A stretch of 9,634 nt of DNA from a bacterium (GTDB lineage: Bacteria; Babelota; Babeliae; Babelales; GCA-2401785): assembly GCA_030629865.1 (NCBI GenBank), contig DAOVOC010000027.1:1-9634 (forward strand), written 5' to 3'. The position numbers and the translations under genes are program-made. Shown here in pieces: positions 1 through 5,124 of the stretch. Positions within the stretch are counted from its first letter, which is position 1. Every line of letters starts with the position of its first letter. The notes below the pieces were generated by a model. That model did not search any database. It saw only the letters and a program-made list of their open reading frames with translations, and was not told the origin of the DNA.

Positions 1-377
1 GAGACTGGGATGTTGGCCTTGGTTCTCTGGTTGATGAATGGGAATGGTTGCAAAATATTTTGAATGATGATGAGCGTGTTTTAGTTGATACTAATGCGGA
101 GTGGCTTGGGACTTTTATTATTGCAATAGGACAGGCTCTTTTATACGGGGATATTAAGAAACAAAACGCTATAGATGGTGGTCTTGGATTTAAAGTTAAT
201 GTGAAAGATTTGTATGATTTGAGTTTCACGTTTTTAGAAGAAATCAAAAAGTTTCGAGGCAAAAAACTTGAAATTGATTTTGATGTTTATTATTCGATAA
301 AACCAGAAGAAATGTTTGATATCGAAGAACCATCATCTGTCGAAGTATCATTTATAAGAGCCAGAAGATTTTTATAG
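1..377 (+). CDS. 3' end of an unrecognised protein gene (5' end outside the window)
   Basis: The reading frame is open from the first bases of the window to a TAG at 375-377, giving about 124 visible residues. A TTG at 48 could be read as a start, but the frame continues upstream without a stop (DWDVGLGSLVDEWEW precedes it), so this is more likely the tail of a longer protein cut by the window edge. The visible part is acidic and soluble-looking, with a short hydrophobic helix (LGTFIIAIGQALL), a charged mid-section (FLEEIKKFRGKK) and an arginine-containing end (RARRFL). There is no signal peptide, transmembrane segment or catalytic motif that I recognise. It converges on the secretion operon and is unlikely to belong to it. 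I do not recognise the family. That it is coding is fairly secure from the long open frame and normal amino-acid composition. Confidence 0.6.
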   Translation, partial: DWDVGLGSLVDEWEWLQNILNDDERVLVDTNAEWLGTFIIAIGQALLYGDIKKQNAIDGGLGFKVNVKDLYDLSFTFLEEIKKFRGKKLEIDFDVYYSIKPEEMFDIEEPSSVEVSFIRARRFL

Positions 378-393
378 ACTTGGAAGAGTTATC

Positions 394-417
394 AAGGTTG
401 TTGGACACCTTTTTCTT
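394..417 (+). terminator. weak candidate Rho-independent terminator of the left-edge gene
   Basis: A short inverted repeat, AAGGT (394-398) and ACCTT (407-411) with an 8-base loop, is followed by a T-rich run (410-417) on the plus strand, 17 bases after the stop of the left-edge gene. The stem is only 5 bp, so the call is weak. In the opposite direction the hairpin is not followed by T residues, so it would not obviously terminate the secretion operon, whose stop at 443 is followed only by a T/A-rich stretch. Confidence 0.3.
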
Positions 418-442
418 TAGGATAAATTATAATAAAAATAAA

Positions 443-2854
443 CTATGCCTTCTTTCTTCTCTTCATATTTTTAAGAGCACGCTTAGTACCAGCCTTTGCC
501 AGCTTTGTGCGTTTACCCAAAGTTTCTCGTGCTCTGTAGTAAGGATCTCTTCTCATATCAGCTGTTGGTGGCATGTATTTTTTTTCTACAAAATCATCGA
601 TGTAGTGGAAGCGGCGAGATTTTATATCATCCATCGTTTCTTGAATGCTGTGGTTGCGAGGTTTAAAGAAGAAGCGCTGAATTGGGTCTTTTGATTTTGA
701 ATAGTTTTCTACTTTAAATATTTGGTGTTTTGCATAGTCAAGTTTGAATTGTGTGTAGTCGTCTGCGCGGCCTTCAAATTGTGGCTTGATTATTGTAGGG
801 CGGATGAAAATATACAGGTGTTTTTTGTCGATCCGTTTTTGTTTGCTTTTAAAAAAGTTTCCAAAGATTGGTACTGAGCTAAGGATTGGTGTTTTGTATT
901 GATTTTCCGCATGTTTACTTCTTGTAAGGCCGCCTAGGACAAGAACCTCTCCAACACCCATGGAAACGCGAGTGTTAAGGCTACGGCTGTTTATAGTTGG
1001 GTGAGACGCTGTTCTATCTTTAAAATCTTCAACCCTGATTTCTATGGTTAGATCGATAATTCCAGCATTATTAACGCGTGGTGTGATAACGGCACTTGTT
1101 TTTGCGTTAACGTCGACTTTGTTTTGAAGTAACTTGTCTGCATAAGAATGTTTAAGTTCACCTTCAACACGGCTTTTTTGCGTGGAGACAATTTCGCATC
1201 GTTCGCGGTTGTTAACGACCTGGAAGGGCTGCGAAATAATGTTAGCGTTATCTTGGTCCAGTAGTGTTCTTATAATTCCCCATGCTCCAGACTTCTCTCC
1301 CTCTGTGTGGCTGCCAAGTGTTAAAACAGATGATTTTGTTGTTGTTTCGCCTTTAACACTATCGAGAATGTTGTGCATAGAATCTTCTCGTAGAGAAGAC
1401 GAGCCAATATCTCCTGCAGGAACGTTGTATATGTTAGCCAGGCGGAATGCTGTGTCGGTTCCAAAAACTCCAACTCCAGTGTCTCGTAAGTGAGCGCTTA
1501 GTTTTTTTGTCATATCAAGTGACACATCTACAATCATAACTTCTAGAGTAATTTGTGGTTGTGGTTTATCTACTCGATCAATGATTTTTTCGAGCCGTAC
1601 CCAATCATCTTTGTTGCAAGCGATAATCAACCTGTTGCCGCTACCAAAGTTGTCATACGGACCGCTTTTGGGTGATTCTGCTGTAATTACAACATCTTCA
1701 AAGTATCCAAAATCACCACTTTTTGTTCCTTGTGGTGGGCGAATAACCTGATTAACGATTCTTTTGAGTTGTTCTGCATCGTAGTAGAGTACTTCGCGAA
1801 CGTGGATTCTTGATTCTGCGTCATCCATTGGAACATCAAGGTATTTTTTTATGAATTCGACATATGGTTTAAGATCAATTTCTGTGCCAAGAAGGAAAAC
1901 AACCCCTCGTTGTGAGTTAGGAATAATTTTTACATCGGATGAAAAATGATTGACTTCTTTTTTTTGTGTTGTAACAAAGCGAACTCTTTCTTTCCCTCGG
2001 CCTTTTTGGGGAGCGAGTTCGTTTTGGAAGAGTCGTGCTACGGTATCTGGATCTGTGTAGTGGATAGGAAGCATTTTAATCGATTGGCGCAATCCTCCCT
2101 CATCGAGTTCTTCGATAACTTTCATTGCACTTTTAATACTTAGACTTTTTTCTTTAATAATGCATACATCAAGGTCACCTTGAATTTGTACAGGGTTGTC
2201 CAGCATTTTGTTCAGAATGCTGGCAGCCATTTCTGCTTTTATGTTGTGTAAAAAATAAATATATCTGATTACCTTATCGGTTTCAGGAAGATCTTTTGGT
2301 TTAACTCCGTTTGCAGAAGAATAGATTGGAAGTGGTTCTGACATGTTGTCTTTATTAGAGACAATTCTATGAATTCCTCCAACATCAATAATGCTGAACC
2401 CGTGCATTTCTAGCAGTGTGAGCATAATATTCCATGCGCGAGTTAGCGAAAACGGTTCGTTTGTATGAAGCGAAACCTTGGTGTTAGCTAAATCTTTGTG
2501 TGGAATAACGTTAATTTTTTTTTGTTCGGCCAAGTGGTCAACGATGCTTGCCAAAGAAACATTGTCAAAATTTAAAAAGATATTGCCATTTTCTTCGTTT
2601 ACTTCCGTGGTAGCCGGTTGGGATAATTCATCTTGAGTGGGGCGCGGCGCCGTAGGTGACGGTGTTTGTGTTTTTGAAATTTGAGGCCTTGGCATTGTTG
2701 GTGCTTGGCGAGTGCGCCGTGCAGATCGTTTTTTTAGATTAAGTTTGGGTGGTGAAAACGGAACCTGTTTAGGATCATCCTGGGCAGTACAAGATATGGT
2801 GCTACTGAAACAAATTAAGGTTAACAGTAGTTTTTTTAGATAATTTTTAAACAT
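443..2854 (-). CDS. gspD: secretin, second GspD paralogue of the operon (803 aa)
   Basis: Outer-membrane secretin, the multimeric exit channel of a T2SS. The N-terminus is a Sec signal peptide (residues 1-24, hydrophobic core LLLTLICF) with likely cleavage at CTA/Q. A Pro/Thr/Arg-rich linker follows (about 30-88). Then come N0 (about 91-168, starting IFLNFDN), N1 (about 196-256), N2 (257-345), N3 (350-432) and the secretin core (433-692). The core has the family signature near 655-670 (TPILSSVPIFGNFFKS) and a final beta strand, LYIFIRPTIIKP. The usual second Gly of the signature is Ser here. A 110-residue tail contains KDPIQRFFFKP and PPTADMRRDPYYR, also found in the other secretin, and ends in about 30 residues that are roughly half Lys/Arg. 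Typical GspD proteins are about 650-710 aa. It lies 18 bp after gspM and has a good ribosome binding site. The family is secure; the division of labour with the first secretin is unknown. Confidence 0.95.
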   Translation of the reverse strand: MFKNYLKKLLLTLICFSSTISCTAQDDPKQVPFSPPKLNLKKRSARRTRQAPTMPRPQISKTQTPSPTAPRPTQDELSQPATTEVNEENGNIFLNFDNVSLASIVDHLAEQKKINVIPHKDLANTKVSLHTNEPFSLTRAWNIMLTLLEMHGFSIIDVGGIHRIVSNKDNMSEPLPIYSSANGVKPKDLPETDKVIRYIYFLHNIKAEMAASILNKMLDNPVQIQGDLDVCIIKEKSLSIKSAMKVIEELDEGGLRQSIKMLPIHYTDPDTVARLFQNELAPQKGRGKERVRFVTTQKKEVNHFSSDVKIIPNSQRGVVFLLGTEIDLKPYVEFIKKYLDVPMDDAESRIHVREVLYYDAEQLKRIVNQVIRPPQGTKSGDFGYFEDVVITAESPKSGPYDNFGSGNRLIIACNKDDWVRLEKIIDRVDKPQPQITLEVMIVDVSLDMTKKLSAHLRDTGVGVFGTDTAFRLANIYNVPAGDIGSSSLREDSMHNILDSVKGETTTKSSVLTLGSHTEGEKSGAWGIIRTLLDQDNANIISQPFQVVNNRERCEIVSTQKSRVEGELKHSYADKLLQNKVDVNAKTSAVITPRVNNAGIIDLTIEIRVEDFKDRTASHPTINSRSLNTRVSMGVGEVLVLGGLTRSKHAENQYKTPILSSVPIFGNFFKSKQKRIDKKHLYIFIRPTIIKPQFEGRADDYTQFKLDYAKHQIFKVENYSKSKDPIQRFFFKPRNHSIQETMDDIKSRRFHYIDDFVEKKYMPPTADMRRDPYYRARETLGKRTKLAKAGTKRALKNMKRRKKA

Positions 2855-2860
2855 CGCGGG

Positions 2861-2868
2861 CCCCTTCT
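2861..2868 (-). promoter_or_regulatory. ribosome binding site of the second gspD
   Basis: AGAAGGGG ends 6 bases before the ATG at 2854-2852, just after the gspM stop. It fixes the start of the second secretin and allows independent initiation without overlap coupling. Confidence 0.6.
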
Positions 2869-2872
2869 AAGC

Positions 2873-3439
2873 TTATGCTCGTGCTCTGGTGATTCTGGTG
2901 GCGATGAGCAGTTCTAGAAGGAGTGTATTGGCTTCTCGCTTTACATCGATTTCTCTGATCATTACCACCGGTTTTCTACGAAGACCTTCTATTAAATTAA
3001 CCATTTGCTCGGTTGTTTGTCCACGAAAGATGAGCCTTACACGCTTTTCTTCAGCGCTTTCATTATTTGGAACAGAAAGACTTTCTAAAGTTTCTTGCCA
3101 GCCAGATTCAGGATTTGCTCCATGTTTTTGTAAAAAGCTTACAAGAAAAGGAACGATTCCGCCTTTAAGTTCTTTTTCTGCTAGCAGTTCGGTAAATGTC
3201 TGTTCTTTTTCGTCCAATATTTTTTTACGTGTAACAAGGTCTAATGCTTGTTGGGAGAGAGTTCTATTGGTCCGTATTGTGCGTAGTAAGTTTTTGCTTG
3301 TGGAATTAATTTGATATAGGGAAAAGGCAATAATAAATGTAAAAATTCCAAGCCCGGTAAGAACATATGTTCTAAAAGTGCTTGTTTCTAATTCCTCGCA
3401 CCGCGCAAGTATTGTATCCAAAAAATCGTTGTTTTTCAT
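2873..3439 (-). CDS. gspM: GspM/PilO-like inner-membrane platform protein (188 aa)
   Basis: Small bitopic protein with the GspM/PilO layout: a short charged cytoplasmic N-terminus (1-22), one transmembrane helix (about 24-43), a Lys/Glu-rich coiled-coil segment (about 45-92), and a periplasmic alpha/beta region (about 93-185) that fits a ferredoxin-like fold. Sequence identity in this family is low, so the call rests on layout and position: it directly follows the GspL halves and precedes a secretin. In T2SS, GspM pairs with GspL in the inner membrane and stabilises the platform that anchors GspE. The ATG (3439-3437) overlaps the TGA of the preceding frame as ATGA, indicating translational coupling. 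The Shine-Dalgarno is weak (GAGA), which also suggests coupling. The C-terminus is basic (RITRARA). PilO of a type IV pilus is the alternative name; the GspC upstream favours GspM. Confidence 0.8.
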   Translation of the reverse strand: MKNNDFLDTILARCEELETSTFRTYVLTGLGIFTFIIAFSLYQINSTSKNLLRTIRTNRTLSQQALDLVTRKKILDEKEQTFTELLAEKELKGGIVPFLVSFLQKHGANPESGWQETLESLSVPNNESAEEKRVRLIFRGQTTEQMVNLIEGLRRKPVVMIREIDVKREANTLLLELLIATRITRARA

Positions 3440-3966
3440 GATTGTCTCATACTCATTTGGGCCGTAAAAGCAGTTGTTTTTAAAGAACTATCATATGAAC
3501 CTTCTGTAAATTCTAATAGTTCTAAAAGCTTTGCTTGCCGGAATCGTTCAATAAAGCCTTTCAGTTTTGCTCTTTCTCCCTGTGTTGTTAGAGAGCCTGC
3601 AAGATCAAGTACGATATTGCCCGTATCGTTTGTTGATATGCGCAGATTGTCGATAATTGTGTTGAATTTGTTTTTGTCGGTGATTGTTATTAATTCTAGT
3701 ATAGTTTCGAGTGGTTTTGTGTCTTGGCAACCGAAGTTATTCCATCGTGATTCGTGCTCTGCAACAATTTGTTTGCTATCTAGTGAAAGTTTTTTTAGCC
3801 GAATTTTTCTGGCAAACCGCTTGTCTTTAGGAAAAAGGCTTTTAAATGTTTTGATTGCCTTTGTTTCAAAAGTATTTGCCTGATGTGCTAATGCGCTGAG
3901 CTGAAAATATCCATAAAGCCCTATGCAACCAATAAGAATTGCAGTAAGGATTCCTCCCGTAAGTAA
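3436..3966 (-). CDS. gspL: GspL C-terminal half: transmembrane helix plus PilN-like periplasmic domain, without a canonical start
   Basis: This open frame of 176 codons follows the TAA of the PilM-like gene directly and in the same frame, and ends at TGA 3438-3436, overlapping the gspM ATG. It begins LLTGGILTAILIGCIGLYGYF, a clear transmembrane helix. A basic linker follows (about residues 40-70, rich in Lys/Arg), then WNNFG, and a domain with an alternating strand/helix pattern like PilN/GspL-C: helix KPLETILELI, strands LRIS and NIVLDLAGS, helix RAKLKGFIERFR, last strand TAFTAQ. It has no ATG, GTG or TTG before its last few codons, so standard gene callers would miss it. The preceding frame ends KKLFKR, an ideal positive-inside anchor for this helix. 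The simplest reading is one GspL (PilM-PilN) protein of about 562 aa interrupted by a stop. Start at an ATC/ATT codon after GGGAGG (3958-3953), readthrough, or a sequence error are possible. Confidence 0.72.
   Translation of the reverse strand, partial: LLTGGILTAILIGCIGLYGYFQLSALAHQANTFETKAIKTFKSLFPKDKRFARKIRLKKLSLDSKQIVAEHESRWNNFGCQDTKPLETILELITITDKNKFNTIIDNLRISTNDTGNIVLDLAGSLTTQGERAKLKGFIERFRQAKLLELLEFTEGSYDSSLKTTAFTAQMSMRQS
3953..3958 (-). promoter_or_regulatory. Shine-Dalgarno-like GGGAGG just after the GspL-N stop
   Basis: On the minus strand GGGAGG lies 8 bases after the TAA of the PilM-like frame. No ATG, GTG or TTG follows at a usable distance. The nearest in-frame alternatives are ATC, directly adjacent, and ATT, 13 bases further. 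It could drive non-canonical reinitiation of the GspL C-terminal half, or could be a chance result of the Gly-Gly codons. Confidence 0.3.
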
Positions 3967-5124
3967 TTATCGTTTAAAAAGTTTTTTACTTGCCTGAGCT
4001 GTAAAATCACCACCTAAATCGAATTCATTGTGTGAGGCTCGCACAATGGCTGTTCCAAGTGCGGTTACATAAGGAGAAAGATCTGAAGCGCGTGAAGTGC
4101 TTTTATTTTCTATTATATTTTTTGTTGTCAAAATTTCGGTTGGAAAGTCGTGGCATTTTAAATTAATTATTTTTTCGAGTTTTGAGGCAAACCCTTTAAC
4201 AAAACAATCACGCTGCAAAATGGTTACATTGCGAATTTCTGGAAAGTTTGTTGCCTGCATGCGGAATGAATCAAGAGCAAATATTATGTCTTTTGCCAGA
4301 AGGTTGATAGCAGAGTCTATTGCAGAGTTGTAGTCAGTGTTTTTGCTTGTCTGAACGCCATAGACCTCAAATTTCTGTTTACATTCTTCTGGTGGCAAAT
4401 CTGTTGCATTTTGTAATGATTCAATAAAGGAAAGGGAGCCGTAGTGGATGTTGCGCACAAATCGGAGCGCTCCGATTTCTAACATGGCTACTTTGGTTGT
4501 GTGTGGCTCGATTTCAATCAAAGCGGTCGTGTGCGGCTTTTCTTTTCTGCCAATTGTTTGCAATAACCCATATGCGGCGAAAAGATCTACAAAAATATAA
4601 TGTGGGATTAACTGTGCTTCTTGGCAGACGTCTAATAATTTCTCTACATCGCTTTTACGTACAGCGGCAACAATGATTCGACAACTTTTTCCCTTTAAAG
4701 ATTTGCTTGTGATTATAAAATCAACAAATGCTTCTTGAATTGGGAATGGAAGAAGTGGTTCGACTTCATATTCAACAACCATTTTAATTTTGTCGCGATT
4801 GCAAAAAGGCATCTCGAGTTCTTTAAGAACAACAAGAGATGATGGAATCGAGAGCCTTATGTTGTCCGGTTGGTGTACCGCTTTTTTTAGCTTTTGAAGT
4901 GGCGTTATAAGGCTTGTTAATTGGAAAGTGCTATTATTTTCAAGCTCTTTTTTTTCTGGCTTTGGAATGGAGTAAGAAAAAATATTTTCTACAATATTTC
5001 CTGCGGGAGTTAGTTGGCTTAGCACTGCTCGTATATTTGTTGGCTCGAGGGATATACCAAGGCTTGACTCAGAAAAATATCGTCGGCCTTTTAGTAAGCT
5101 TGGAAGAAATAATTCTCGTATCAT
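3967..5124 (-). CDS. gspL: GspL N-terminal half, PilM-like actin-fold cytoplasmic domain (385 aa)
   Basis: Cytoplasmic actin-like (ASKHA-fold) domain found in PilM and in the N-terminal part of GspL; in T2SS it binds the GspE ATPase and ties it to the inner membrane. Family features include IRLSIPSSLVVLKELEMP, followed by a helix leading to YEVEPLLPFPIQEAFVDF (typical PilM region), an IIVAAVRKSDVEKLLD segment, and the second-subdomain strand pair ALIEIEPHTTKVAMLE with VRNIHYGS. The end reads FDLGGDFTAQASKKLFKR, like the segment before the membrane helix in GspL. The ATG shares one base with the TAA of the first secretin (TAATG), with AAGGGAG just upstream, implying coupled translation. The frame stops at TAA 3969-3967, but the same frame continues with a membrane helix and PilN-like domain. 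Alone it would be a PilM-length protein, so a genuinely split gene remains possible. Confidence 0.87.
   Translation of the reverse strand: MIRELFLPSLLKGRRYFSESSLGISLEPTNIRAVLSQLTPAGNIVENIFSYSIPKPEKKELENNSTFQLTSLITPLQKLKKAVHQPDNIRLSIPSSLVVLKELEMPFCNRDKIKMVVEYEVEPLLPFPIQEAFVDFIITSKSLKGKSCRIIVAAVRKSDVEKLLDVCQEAQLIPHYIFVDLFAAYGLLQTIGRKEKPHTTALIEIEPHTTKVAMLEIGALRFVRNIHYGSLSFIESLQNATDLPPEECKQKFEVYGVQTSKNTDYNSAIDSAINLLAKDIIFALDSFRMQATNFPEIRNVTILQRDCFVKGFASKLEKIINLKCHDFPTEILTTKNIIENKSTSRASDLSPYVTALGTAIVRASHNEFDLGGDFTAQASKKLFKR

Noticed and set aside
2783..2854. Lipoprotein signal (lipobox) in the second secretin around TISC
   Set aside because: The -3 residue is Thr, a poor match to a lipobox; a signal peptidase I site at CTA/Q is similar to CNA/Q in the first secretin.
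2858..2875. Palindromes GGGCCC and TAAGCTTA between gspM and the second gspD
   Set aside because: They are short, made up of the stop codon and ribosome binding site bases, not followed by a T run, and probably due to chance.
3617..3883. Plus-strand frame of 88 codons in the stretch where a simple start-codon search shows no minus-strand gene
   Set aside because: The minus-strand frame here is open for 176 codons, encodes a membrane helix and PilN-like domain, and fits the operon; the plus-strand frame is its shadow.
3967..3969. TAA reassigned as a sense codon in this organism
   Set aside because: TAA is the natural end of the MoxR gene, the first secretin and gspM in this window, so it acts as a normal stop.
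3967..3990. Possible slippery site (A and T runs before the GspL-N stop) for programmed frameshifting
   Set aside because: The downstream half is in the same frame as the upstream half, so frameshifting would not join them; a -1 slip at TTTAAA would meet a TAA at once.
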